Shown here in pieces: positions 1 to 7,985 of a stretch of 63,910 nucleotides of DNA (the stretch's first letter is position 1; every line of letters begins with the position of its first letter). The notes under the pieces were generated by a model, which saw nothing but the letters and a program-made list of their open reading frames with translations, had not been told where the DNA came from and made no database searches. This DNA comes from Candidatus Melainabacteria bacterium (GTDB lineage Bacteria; Cyanobacteriota; Vampirovibrionia; Vampirovibrionales; Vampirovibrionaceae). Where the stretch lies: contig CABHPA010000172.1 of assembly GCA_902168245.1 (NCBI GenBank), positions 1 through 63,910 of the forward strand, in the 5' to 3' direction. The position numbers and the translations under genes are program-made.

Positions 1-63
1 GCAGAAGACGGCATACGAGATTCGCCTTAGTCTCGTGGGCTCGGAGATGTGTATAAGAGACAG
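1..63 (+). other. Illumina Nextera i7 adapter (contamination)
   Basis: This is not genomic. Bases 1-21 match the P7 flow-cell oligo minus its first three bases, 22-29 (TCGCCTTA) are the N701 index, 30-44 (GTCTCGTGGGCTCGG) are the Nextera read-2 stub, and 45-63 (AGATGTGTATAAGAGACAG) are the Tn5 mosaic end. Translating through it yields the well-known artefact peptide GSEMCIRDS. Real sequence begins at base 64, so the window starts at a contig end. Confidence 0.98.
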
Positions 64-64
64 C

Positions 65-1327
65 CAACGCCCTGTCCTGGCAGGCTCGCTTCTTGTTCTG
101 GCAATGGCATTTTGCGGGGCGGGCGCCATTGGCTGGCTTTCCCACGCCTTTTCCCAGGCGGAAGGCTTCTTGGTGACCAATGAAACCGCGCCAGTTTACC
201 GCAAGCTGCCCGAAATAGAGAACCAACTGTACGGACATGCCTATCCCAACCAGGCTATTTCCCAGCGCATCAGCCGGATAGAGCGCACCCTGTTCGGCGC
301 GCCGCAACGCGGGCCATCTGAAACCCGGATGCGGCAAATTGAAAACCGGATGAACGAATCCAACAGCCGCACCGCCCTGGCCGAGCAGACACCCATTCTG
401 GCCTACCTGGAAGAGAAACTGTTCCAGCGCACCTATCCGGATAAGCCTTTACCGGAGCGGGTTCGTCAACTGGAAGTGCAGGTATTCGGCCGCTCCTTCG
501 AGAATTACCCCACCAGCATCCGGCTGAAAAAGCTGACCTACGCCATGCCCATCATGGCCAAGGAAATTCGCCTGACCAAGGGCGACATGGTGATTGCCAG
601 CGCCGGTCGGGTATCCCAACGCGCCCCCCGCAGCGCCGCCCCCAAGGTGGATATGATTCAACTGGACGCCAGCGGCGCCAACCCCGTTAGCGGCAGCCCC
701 AGGGCACTGCCAAGCGGAACCGCCCTGAGCATGGGGGATTACGCCCAGTCCGTCCACCGGGATGAAAGCGGCTCTCTGCTACGTTGGCGCACCTTGCCCA
801 TTAAAATCTACGTAAAGCCGGGCGACATGGACAGCCATGTTTCCGCGCAGGCCATACAGGCTTGGAAGAGCGTGTTTTCGGTACTCCCGGTCAACAGTTC
901 GCTTCAGGCGGATGTGATTGTGGCCTGGGACAAGCCCACCTGGGATCAGAACACCACGGGCCTGCTCACCCGGCCGGTGGTGCAAGTGAACGATGCCCAC
1001 AGCATTCGCACCGTGATCCTGATTAGCATGTATCCCCTGCGCGGCGCGGATTCCATGAGCCAGTTGCACGCGCTGAGCCATCAGTTGGGCCATGCCTTCG
1101 GCATTTGGGGACACAGCGACGACCCTGCGGATGTGATGTATCCCGCCCTCAAGTCCGAGATGAACGACTTTCCCTCCCGCTGGGGCTGGCGTTCCGCTTC
1201 CACCATGGCAAAAATCCAGCCCGTAGGGGTGGCGGAAAGCTATCAGCCCTCCCAAAGGGACATTAATACCTTGCTGAAAGTATACGAATTGCCCGCTTCC
1301 GACCTGAGTTCTTACAGTCCTTACTAA
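65..1327 (+). CDS. Secreted matrixin-like protein, 5'-truncated
   Basis: The reading frame is open from the adapter junction, so the native start is missing. The first visible residues form a hydrophobic segment (LLVLAMAFCGAGAIGWL), a signal peptide or membrane anchor. There follow at least two repeats of about 30 residues with the pattern E..L(F/Y)...YP......R(I/V)..(I/L)E...FG (about bases 195-530), a type I associate with secreted cyanobacterial/Melainabacterial proteins. The C-terminal half looks like a metzincin (matrixin/M10) domain: HQLGHAFGIWGHS at 1079-1117, followed by the Met-turn-like DVMYP. The general-base Glu of HExxH is Gln here (cag, 1082-1084), so activity is doubtful. The zinc histidines are kept. 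It is probably exported and may be a binding or scaffold protein. Substrate unknown. Confidence 0.75.
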   Translation, partial: QRPVLAGSLLVLAMAFCGAGAIGWLSHAFSQAEGFLVTNETAPVYRKLPEIENQLYGHAYPNQAISQRISRIERTLFGAPQRGPSETRMRQIENRMNESNSRTALAEQTPILAYLEEKLFQRTYPDKPLPERVRQLEVQVFGRSFENYPTSIRLKKLTYAMPIMAKEIRLTKGDMVIASAGRVSQRAPRSAAPKVDMIQLDASGANPVSGSPRALPSGTALSMGDYAQSVHRDESGSLLRWRTLPIKIYVKPGDMDSHVSAQAIQAWKSVFSVLPVNSSLQADVIVAWDKPTWDQNTTGLLTRPVVQVNDAHSIRTVILISMYPLRGADSMSQLHALSHQLGHAFGIWGHSDDPADVMYPALKSEMNDFPSRWGWRSASTMAKIQPVGVAESYQPSQRDINTLLKVYELPASDLSSYSPY

Positions 1328-1583
1328 GTCGGTTTTTGATCACAAATGTAACAATTTCGGGCTTGGGAAACGCCCGTCATTCATGCGTTCCCCTTGGCCG
1401 CTTCAGCCCGTATATACCGTAGGCGCATGCGCTTGGGGGCTGCCGGGTCTTCAATTCGGGAAGCAAGGCAACAAAATACACCGCCCACGTGTTTTCTGGT
1501 ATCATAAGAGGGCTTTTTGGGCAGGCTGGTTTCGCGCCTGCGATTTGAGTTTTTGGAAGAGAGTAGGAAGAGATCTTTTAGCC

Positions 1584-3215
1584 ATGGCCGGGTCAGACAA
1601 ACCTTATTACGAGGAAACCTGGTTTGAGGTGGTTTTCGTGGCCGCCTGTTTCTTCGTTATGTTCCTGCTGTTTTACGGGCTGATGCCCCCAGTGGACATC
1701 AATAACGGCGTCATCCAGAATGTGGCGATGGCCAAGCTGTTCTCGGAAGGGCGGGTGCTGGACGCGTTCGCCCGGTTTAACATGCCGCCCATTTACCCGC
1801 TGCTGCTGGCCATTATCATCAAAATAAAGCACAGCACCGAACTCCCCCGGCTGATTGAAGGCTTCCGTATCCTGAACCTGGGATTGGGCATGGTTTCTGT
1901 GGGGCTGGTGCATTATTTTGTGCGCCGCCAAATTGCCAAACCGTATGTGTTCATTATTACGGGCCTGTACGCCTTGGCCGCCCCCACGCTGGGTATGGCC
2001 TGGTCGCTCAGCCCGCAGATGATTTACATGGTGATGTCGCTGGGCTGCCTGGTCGCCATCGACATCAGCCTCAGCACCGAATCCGCCATGGGCGGGCAGC
2101 TATCCCGTGGGGAAATTATTTTATGCGGCGTGTTTCTGGGCCTTTGCATTTTAAGCTGGCAGGTGGGCTACCTCATGGTGATTGCCTTCTTCTTTGTCAT
2201 GCTCAAACGGTTCGGCCTGAAGAAAAGCGCCACGGTCATCGGCGGCATTATGCTGGCCATCAGCCCGTTCATCGGGAGGGATGTGTTCTATGTGCTACGC
2301 AGCCCACAACCCTTTGTGGAGCCGTCCATTTCCATCGTGCGCTCGCTGAACGATCGTGGGCTATTCCGCACCATGGAAACCTACGCGGATAACATCCTGA
2401 TTAACCTGACCCATCATGCGGTGGGGGAATTGAACCTTAGCTCGCTGGACACCCTTGCCCACACTCCCAGGAAAACCACCCCCAGTCACTACGGCATTAC
2501 CCAGGAAGCCTGGCTACGCTGGTTAATTGGGCTAGTTGCCATTGTGGGGGCCTTTTACGGACTGTCACAATACACCGGCATCGGCAGCATTTACCTTTGC
2601 ACTTACGTAATTGGCGCGCTGGCGTTATTTCCCAACGCCGGGCTGAACGTGGCCCCGGTGATTCCGCTGCTGCTGTTTTATCTATATTACGGCCTGCTAC
2701 GCACCGGGGAATGGCTACAACGGCTGGATATGCCCCTGCTGGCAAGAGTTACCGTCCCGGTGCTGACGGCTTGGATTGTCCTCTGCACCATTACCACCCA
2801 CCTGGGACACGCCCACGGGGGGTTCCGCTTTCGCAGCGCCTCGCGCGGACATGCGCCCAAGGTGATGTACATGAGTACTGCCCAGTCCACGGACAACCGC
2901 CTGGAGGAAGCCCAAAGCACCAGCGCCCACCGCCGGGCAATGGAATGGCTGAAGGTTCACACGCCTGAATCCGCGCGGGTGGGCGTCCCACGCCCGGAAG
3001 CCGCCAGCGAGCTGAGCGCGGGCAAAAGCCGCACCAAAGAAGGCAAGGCGCGCCAGGCCGCCGTAGAAAGCGAACTGGGGCAGTACGATTACCTGGTGGA
3101 AGAAGGATCTTCCAAAATTTCCAAGGCGCAAGCCAATTCCGGTCTGGGTTTAAAACTGGTTTACGAGGACGTGCCGGGCCGCATTCGCATTTGGCAGGTG
3201 GGACACGCACTTTAA
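1584..3215 (+). CDS. Multi-pass membrane protein, GT39/PMT-like
   Basis: A 543-residue integral membrane protein. I chose ATG 1584 over an in-frame start at 1383 because AGGAAGAGA lies about 10 bases upstream and the longer version adds an arginine-rich leader with no family look. There are roughly eight to ten hydrophobic segments between residues 15 and 430, then a hydrophilic tail of about 110 residues. The short acidic loop after the first membrane segment (PPVDINNGVIQNVAMAK) and overall topology resemble lipid-linked-sugar glycosyltransferases of the GT39/ArnT (PMT) class, which glycosylate proteins or envelope lipids from the periplasmic side. The canonical catalytic DE pair is not obvious (only PVD), so the call rests on architecture. 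The next gene starts 68 bases downstream. Confidence 0.6.
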   Translation: MAGSDKPYYEETWFEVVFVAACFFVMFLLFYGLMPPVDINNGVIQNVAMAKLFSEGRVLDAFARFNMPPIYPLLLAIIIKIKHSTELPRLIEGFRILNLGLGMVSVGLVHYFVRRQIAKPYVFIITGLYALAAPTLGMAWSLSPQMIYMVMSLGCLVAIDISLSTESAMGGQLSRGEIILCGVFLGLCILSWQVGYLMVIAFFFVMLKRFGLKKSATVIGGIMLAISPFIGRDVFYVLRSPQPFVEPSISIVRSLNDRGLFRTMETYADNILINLTHHAVGELNLSSLDTLAHTPRKTTPSHYGITQEAWLRWLIGLVAIVGAFYGLSQYTGIGSIYLCTYVIGALALFPNAGLNVAPVIPLLLFYLYYGLLRTGEWLQRLDMPLLARVTVPVLTAWIVLCTITTHLGHAHGGFRFRSASRGHAPKVMYMSTAQSTDNRLEEAQSTSAHRRAMEWLKVHTPESARVGVPRPEAASELSAGKSRTKEGKARQAAVESELGQYDYLVEEGSSKISKAQANSGLGLKLVYEDVPGRIRIWQVGHAL

Positions 3216-3283
3216 GGCTCCACCGGCTCAACCGGCGAAAGGGATTATTTGCGAAGCGTTTTGCTTTCCGTTTTAATGTGGGT

Positions 3284-4012
3284 ATGATTTCCGATCCGCA
3301 ACATGCCACGCATCAACATTCGCCCCTGCCGCCCGTTGAAAACTGGGGGCCGTGCGGCCAACCTTGCGATCATCCGTGTGAGCAACCCTGCGACGAAAAA
3401 ACCGCAGCGCAGTCCCTTTGGGCCAACTGGCTCAAGGCCAGCCTGTTCAACACGCTGGATGTTTGCTTTGATGACGTGTACCGCGAACCCAAGAAGATTT
3501 TAATTGTGGGCGGCTGCCGCCAGATGGATCTTGCCCAGCACATCGCCCTGCTGCTCCCTGCCGCGGACATTACGCTGGTAGACCCGGAGGAGGCCGTGAC
3601 CCAAAAGGCCAAAGAGGAAATCTGCTGCCGGTTCAAGTTCGTGGCATCCCCCCTGGAAGCCTTACCCTTTGAGGCCGATGAGTTTGACCTGACCATTGCC
3701 CACAACTTTATGGCCTACCCGCAGGAGTGGACCAAAGCTCTCTCCGAAATCGGGCGGGTGACTTGCGGCAACCTGTTCCTGAGTACGCACCGGCCCCTGT
3801 TGTGGTCGATTGCCAGGCGATTCCACAGCATCTGCCGGGCCATGACCGAACTGGGCTTTGTATTGCCCAAGCGGTTGCCGGAAACTTTTGACTTACTGAC
3901 CCATTTGCACCTGTACGCCAAAATCAAGACCAAACTGGCCCCGTTCCCCTGGACGGTTTACATGGCCCAAATGCGTCCCGATCGGCAAGAAAGGCTGACG
4001 CTGGCCTCTTAA
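3284..4012 (+). CDS. SAM-dependent methyltransferase (class I)
   Basis: A protein of about 242 residues using ATG 3284; an in-frame start at 3191 would overlap the previous gene and add a basic stretch. Motif I reads ILIVGGCRQMDLA with the acidic residue in TLVDPEE, and the post-motif region has FDLTIAHNFMAY: a Rossmann methyltransferase of the Methyltransf_11 type. The N-terminus holds a Cys/Pro/His-rich segment (GPCGQPCDHPCEQPC) with four cysteines, which could bind metal or be unstructured. It follows the membrane protein co-directionally and may share its transcript. Substrate cannot be told from sequence. Confidence 0.75.
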   Translation: MISDPQHATHQHSPLPPVENWGPCGQPCDHPCEQPCDEKTAAQSLWANWLKASLFNTLDVCFDDVYREPKKILIVGGCRQMDLAQHIALLLPAADITLVDPEEAVTQKAKEEICCRFKFVASPLEALPFEADEFDLTIAHNFMAYPQEWTKALSEIGRVTCGNLFLSTHRPLLWSIARRFHSICRAMTELGFVLPKRLPETFDLLTHLHLYAKIKTKLAPFPWTVYMAQMRPDRQERLTLAS

Positions 4013-4109
4013 ATCGGAGTGGTTTCCCGAAGGGTACTACCGTGAGAATTAACTGTTTGCGCGGCTTTTCGAGCATTCAAAAAAGTCCGGGTTTACACTT
4101 CTTAAAACT

Positions 4110-4250
4110 CTAACATCGAAATCCAAATGTTTGTTTTTATGCAAGTACAGAGAGCAGATTGCTCAACGATCTTTTTTCTACTTACTTCTATCTACCTTCC
4201 TACTACTACTAATCTACTCAGACAAGTTTCCCGCCATCGGCGGGTTTTTT
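4110..4250 (+). ncRNA. Candidate small RNA with G-free tract
   Basis: Between the methyltransferase and the convergent M23 gene lies a non-coding stretch ending in a perfect intrinsic terminator. Bases 4169-4220 contain no G at all and are pyrimidine-rich, with repeated CTAC/TTAC units (TACTACTACTAATCTACT). A 5-bp hairpin GAGCA-GAT-TGCTC sits just upstream at 4152-4164. An unstructured CU-rich stretch before a terminator is the layout of some trans-acting small RNAs that pair with Shine-Dalgarno regions. It could equally be the 3' UTR of the methyltransferase mRNA. The 5' end is a guess: TTTACA at 4092 has no well-spaced -10. Confidence 0.3.
4230..4250 (+). terminator. Intrinsic terminator
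   Basis: CCCGCC-ATC-GGCGGG followed directly by six T. The T tract is on the plus strand only, so it ends rightward transcription from the methyltransferase or the candidate small RNA. Confidence 0.85.
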
Positions 4251-4294
4251 ATTGCCATTTTTCAGGCACTACGCCCCTGTCGCCCAATTGCCGC

Positions 4295-4963
4295 CTAAAA
4301 CTCAATGGTCTCAATATCGCTGCCGTTTACCAGTTGCACCGCATTGCGGCCATAGGCATGTTTGGAAAACCGCCTGCTCGCAACGCGGTTGACGCTCACC
4401 TGCTTCACCCCGCTGGCTCCGGCCACTGAAGCGCCATACGTGCGTGGCTGCGGGCTGGCCTGAGCAACCATCGGCCCGGATTGCTGTAAATAAGCCAGGT
4501 AAGTAACCGGGTTCAGGTACTGCTGGTTGTAATGGACTTCAAAATGCAGGTGCGGCCCGGTGGAACGCCCGGTGGAACCCACTAACGAAATGGGCTGCCC
4601 CCGGTAGACTGATTGCCCAGCCTGCACCAGCAGTTGGGAATTATGCCCATACACCGTGTAGAGCGAATTCCCGTGGTTCAGCACCACCACGTTGCCGTAA
4701 CCGCCGTAACTCCCGCTGAACATGACCACCCCCGCCTGGGGCGCATACACCGGGGTGCCGGAGGAAGCGGCAATATCGATTCCCCCATGAAAGCGAGGCG
4801 AGCCGGTGATGGGATCGGTTCGCCAGCCAAAGGGAGACGTGACCTGCCCGCTAACCGGCGAAAACCCAAAATCAACGGCCTGGCAAGCCAGCAAGCCTTG
4901 CGCGCAGACCAAGGCCAACGCCAACAAACTTTTGCATACCACCTTGCTCAACTTGCCCAACAC
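4295..4963 (-). CDS. M23 (LytM-type) peptidase, secreted
   Basis: A zinc endopeptidase that cuts peptide cross-links in peptidoglycan, acting in the periplasm. GTG 4963 is preferred over TTG 5026 because GGGAG sits six bases before it (4970-4974), and it places a signal peptide at the N-terminus (KLSKVVCK, then SLLALALVCAQGLLA). Length is then 222 residues. The LytM motifs are complete: HGGID (H59, D63) and HLHFE (H138, H140), with the preceding FGWRTDPITG and YGH segments. A region without recognised domains follows. The gene is convergent with the methyltransferase unit and divergent from the cupin gene. Confidence 0.9.
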   Translation of the reverse strand: MLGKLSKVVCKSLLALALVCAQGLLACQAVDFGFSPVSGQVTSPFGWRTDPITGSPRFHGGIDIAASSGTPVYAPQAGVVMFSGSYGGYGNVVVLNHGNSLYTVYGHNSQLLVQAGQSVYRGQPISLVGSTGRSTGPHLHFEVHYNQQYLNPVTYLAYLQQSGPMVAQASPQPRTYGASVAGASGVKQVSVNRVASRRFSKHAYGRNAVQLVNGSDIETIEF

Positions 4964-5078
4964 GCTTGGCTCCCGAAAATCGGACTTGCACTTGTAATGG
5001 TTATACCCGTTTTCATCGCCATCCAAATCCTCTAGCCGGTTGGGCTTGTTTTGCCGTCAAGCCAAACACCCGGCTTGC

Positions 5079-5106
5079 TTCACTTTCGGCCCGTCTGATG
5101 TATAAT
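5079..5106 (+). promoter_or_regulatory. Sigma70-like promoter of the cupin gene
   Basis: A perfect -10 TATAAT (5101-5106) with a weak TTCACT 16 bases upstream. The predicted start site near 5113 leaves only about five bases before GTG 5118, or about 23 before ATG 5136, so initiation may be leaderless or from the second codon choice. Confidence 0.5.
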
Positions 5107-5117
5107 CGCTAGACAAA

Positions 5118-5810
5118 GTGTCCCCCATTGAATTGATGATCGCCCCGTTGAATACCGCGACCTCCCAGCCTTCCAGTGTGCAGCCCCAGGTTCTGTATGG
5201 AACCGGGACTTTCCAGGTGCGCTTGTGGACACTGGAGCCGGGCGAACAGATTCCGGCCTCCCCGCATGGGACAGCCGCCCGAAGCCAGAGCTTTTTGCTT
5301 AGCGGCCAAGCAGCCGCGCAATCATCTCCTCTTTTGGTTGGGCAGCGGTTGGAAAGTTCCGCAGACGCCCCAGTTACCATTACCAACAAGGGCGAGCAGG
5401 CGGCCACTTTGCTAGAGGTGTGCCAAGGCCAGGGCTTTACGGCGATTCCGCTTGCTGAAGTAACGGAAACGCGCCCTTGGGGAAGTTTTACGGTTTTAAA
5501 AGACGAGCCGCACTACAAGCTGAAACAACTGATGGCCAAACCCGGCAACCGACTCAGCCTGCAACGCCACCAACACCGGGAAGAGCATTGGCTGGTGATT
5601 CAGGGCCACCCTGAAATTACGCGGGATGAGGACAAAATCCCCTTGGGGCCGGGCGATTACATTAAAATTCCCCAGCATAGCTGGCACCGCCTGGCCAACC
5701 CGGCCCAGCCCGATACCGGCGAAACAGTGGAAATTATTGAATTGCAGCTTGGCTCCTACTTCGGCGAAGACGACATTGAGCGCCGGGAAGACGATTACGG
5801 CAGAACCTAA
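5118..5810 (+). CDS. Double-cupin protein, mannose-6-P isomerase-like
   Basis: A 230-residue protein (GTG start; ATG 5136 is an alternative; neither has a clear Shine-Dalgarno). Residues 1-115 form a diverged cupin half. Residues 120-225 are a good match to the C-terminal cupin of type II phosphomannose isomerase/GDP-mannose pyrophosphorylase (ManC/AlgA): RPWGSF, then YKLKQLMAKPGNRLSLQRH, HREEHWLVIQG, GPGDYIKIPQHSWHRLANP and ending IELQLGSYFGEDDIERREDD. The metal-binding pattern QRHQHREEHW is intact. The nucleotidyltransferase domain of ManC is absent, so it is a stand-alone cupin that may interconvert mannose-6-P and fructose-6-P for envelope sugars. No partner sugar genes are adjacent. Confidence 0.8.
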   Translation: MSPIELMIAPLNTATSQPSSVQPQVLYGTGTFQVRLWTLEPGEQIPASPHGTAARSQSFLLSGQAAAQSSPLLVGQRLESSADAPVTITNKGEQAATLLEVCQGQGFTAIPLAEVTETRPWGSFTVLKDEPHYKLKQLMAKPGNRLSLQRHQHREEHWLVIQGHPEITRDEDKIPLGPGDYIKIPQHSWHRLANPAQPDTGETVEIIELQLGSYFGEDDIERREDDYGRT

Positions 5811-5881
5811 TCCCTCGCTTTCTGTTTCTCACCGCATCGGTTTTCGCTGTCCTTTGCCAGATGGCGTTTTCGCTTGCCAGT

Positions 5882-5924
5882 AAAAAAGTCCGCACCAGGC
5901 TAAGCCATCGGTACGGACTTTTTG
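5882..5924. terminator. Bidirectional terminator
   Basis: AAAAAAGTCCG (5882-5892) pairs with CGGACTTTTT (5914-5923), with a small inner GGC-TAA-GCC helix. It lies between the convergent cupin and pckA genes, and both strands have a T tract. Confidence 0.85.
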
Positions 5925-5938
5925 GACGTTTATAAACC

Positions 5939-7519
5939 CTAAATGGCTGCCGGGACGCGGGGGCCAGCGGACACCAGATGCTCCACGCCCTCGAACTTCT
6001 TGAAGTTCTCAGCAAACATCTGGGCCAGTTCTTCAGCCTTTTTGTCGTAAGCCGCCTTATCCTGCCATTGGGCGCACGGGTTCAGGATTTCGGCGGGTAC
6101 ACCGGGACAAGCTTTTGGCACCAACACGTTGAAGATGGGGTGCGGCTCAAATTCCTGCTGATCCAGCGTCCCGTTCAGCGCGGCAGTCACCATGGCGCGG
6201 GTATGCGGAATGCTCACCCGTTTGCCGACTCCGTAGGGGCCGCCCTGCCAGCCGGTGTTAATCAGGTACACGCTCACTTTATGCTCCTGAATGCGTTCGG
6301 TCAGCATTTTGGCGTAAACGGAAGCGGGCAGCGGCATGAACGGCGCGCCAAAACAGGTGGAGAAAGCAGCCACCGGCTCGGTGACGCCTTGCTCGGTTCC
6401 GGCCAGCTTGCTGGTATAGCCGCTGATGAAATGATACTGGGCCTGCTCCTCGCTCAGTTTGGAAACCGCTGGCAATACGCCAAAGGCGTCTGCCGTAAGG
6501 AAAATCACCGCGTTGGGATGCCCGGCCATGCCCTTGGGATCGGCATTGGGGATGTAATGAATGGGGTAAGCCACCCGACTGTTTTCGGTAAAGTGGTCAT
6601 CGTCATAATCGAACTGGCGCGTAACAGGATGCAGCACAATGTTTTCGGCCAGAGCGCCGAACTTGATGGCGTCCCAGATTTCCGGCTCGTTCTTTTTGGA
6701 AAGGCGAATGGCCTTGGCGTAGCAACCACCCTCAAAGTTGAACAATCCATCGGCAGACCAGCCATGCTCGTCGTCGCCAATCAGGGTGCGCTTGGGATCG
6801 GCGGACAGCGTGGTTTTCCCGGTGCCAGAAAGACCGAAGAACACGGCGGAGCGGCCATCACTGCCCACGTTCACCGAACAATGCATGGGGAACACGTTCC
6901 GCTTGGGCATTAAGTAGTTCATCACGCTGAAAATGGACTTTTTCATTTCGCCCGCGTAACGGGTACCCACCACCAGCACCATTTTCTTCTCAAAGTTCAC
7001 CAGAATGGCGGCTTCGGAATTGGTTCCCTCGGTTTCCGGGTTCAGTTGCAAGCCGGGGGCGGAAATGACGGTGAATTCAGACGCAAAGCCCTTTAGCTGG
7101 TTCGCGTCGGGACGGATGAACAACTGATGCACAAACAGGTTATGGGAGGCCAGCTCGTTAATGAAGCGCACCGACAGCGAATAACGATGATCCGCGCCCG
7201 CAAAGCCATCAAAGATATAAAGGTTTTTATCGGCAAAATACGCCTGAACCTTTTTAAACACTTTCTCAAACACGTCCGGGTTGGCCGGTTTGTTGATTTT
7301 GCCCCAGCCAATGTCATCATGGACATCCGCAGTGTCTATAATAAAGCGATCGTTGGGCGCACGGCCCGTAAATTTTCCGGTTTGAACCGACAGTGTGCCG
7401 GTCTCGGACAGGATTCCCTCTCGATTGGCAAGGGCTTGCTCAATCAGCTCGCTGACAGGCAATTGATACGCCTGGCTTCCAGTCGTGCTTAATCCTGTAT
7501 AACCAATGTAGTCAGTCAT
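5939..7519 (-). CDS. pckA: Phosphoenolpyruvate carboxykinase (ATP)
   Basis: Converts oxaloacetate and ATP to PEP, CO2 and ADP (EC 4.1.1.49), the entry step of gluconeogenesis in the cytosol. At 526 residues it has the family length. Signatures: TGRAPNDRF (51-59), the kinase-1a P-loop GLSGTGKTTLS (229-239), the metal site GDDEHGWS (248-255) and the adenine-region RVSIPHTRAM. The start ATG 7519 is set by a strong AGGAGG six bases upstream. It is transcribed alone from its own promoter and ends in the bidirectional terminator shared with the cupin gene. It suggests growth on amino acids or organic acids. Confidence 0.97.
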   Translation of the reverse strand: MTDYIGYTGLSTTGSQAYQLPVSELIEQALANREGILSETGTLSVQTGKFTGRAPNDRFIIDTADVHDDIGWGKINKPANPDVFEKVFKKVQAYFADKNLYIFDGFAGADHRYSLSVRFINELASHNLFVHQLFIRPDANQLKGFASEFTVISAPGLQLNPETEGTNSEAAILVNFEKKMVLVVGTRYAGEMKKSIFSVMNYLMPKRNVFPMHCSVNVGSDGRSAVFFGLSGTGKTTLSADPKRTLIGDDEHGWSADGLFNFEGGCYAKAIRLSKKNEPEIWDAIKFGALAENIVLHPVTRQFDYDDDHFTENSRVAYPIHYIPNADPKGMAGHPNAVIFLTADAFGVLPAVSKLSEEQAQYHFISGYTSKLAGTEQGVTEPVAAFSTCFGAPFMPLPASVYAKMLTERIQEHKVSVYLINTGWQGGPYGVGKRVSIPHTRAMVTAALNGTLDQQEFEPHPIFNVLVPKACPGVPAEILNPCAQWQDKAAYDKKAEELAQMFAENFKKFEGVEHLVSAGPRVPAAI

Positions 7520-7985
7520 TTGAGCCTCCTACGGGCAAACGCTACCGAAGGGTTTTATATTACCCGACATATACATTAAAACCAATGCGAAAACCTTGAT
7601 TGCCATTCAATTTGACCTATTTTTAGTTGAGGTTTCTCAAACCTTTCGGCTTTCATGGAGATACCCAATTTTGCCCCGGCTTTAACCCTGGCGGCCAAGC
7701 ACCCTGAAGCCCTCCCCAATATTAAGGAATCAGGCAAAACCCTCTGCTTGAAGTGATGGTTAAAAGCGGGGCGCTAGGCTTTGGCTCCCGATAGATCCCT
7801 GACAAGGCTTGCCGAACCTGTTGAAAACCGCCTTATTTTCCATTTCAAATTTCCGCTAAATTGGATAAATTGACATTTACAATTGCTTTACAATTACCCC
7901 CGCCAGCCCGGTTAGTGTCTCTTTGACACCCTTTTACCCCCGCGCCCGTTTGAACGAATTTGAACAAAATAGATGAACCAGCCGC
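7520..7985. other. 466-bp gene-free region upstream of pckA
   Basis: No convincing ORF. It holds the pckA promoter at one end. Elsewhere it has clustered short direct repeats with about one helical turn of phasing: TTTACAATT at 7876-7884 and 7887-7895, and TTTGAAC at 7949-7955 and 7959-7965. Between them is a 5-bp inverted repeat, GTGTC-TCTTT-GACAC (7915-7929). TTGACA at 7870-7875 has no good -10. This could be regulatory DNA for pckA or the 3' region of the pilin gene. Confidence 0.5.
7557..7585 (-). promoter_or_regulatory. Sigma70-like promoter of pckA
   Basis: On the minus strand: -35 TTGGTT (7585-7580), a 17-base spacer and -10 TAATAT (7562-7557), about 37 bases before the pckA start codon. 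Confidence 0.5.

Noticed and set aside
7869-7898. Promoter starting at TTGACA 7870
   Set aside because: No acceptable -10 at 16-18 bases (ATTACC only) and no plus-strand gene follows.
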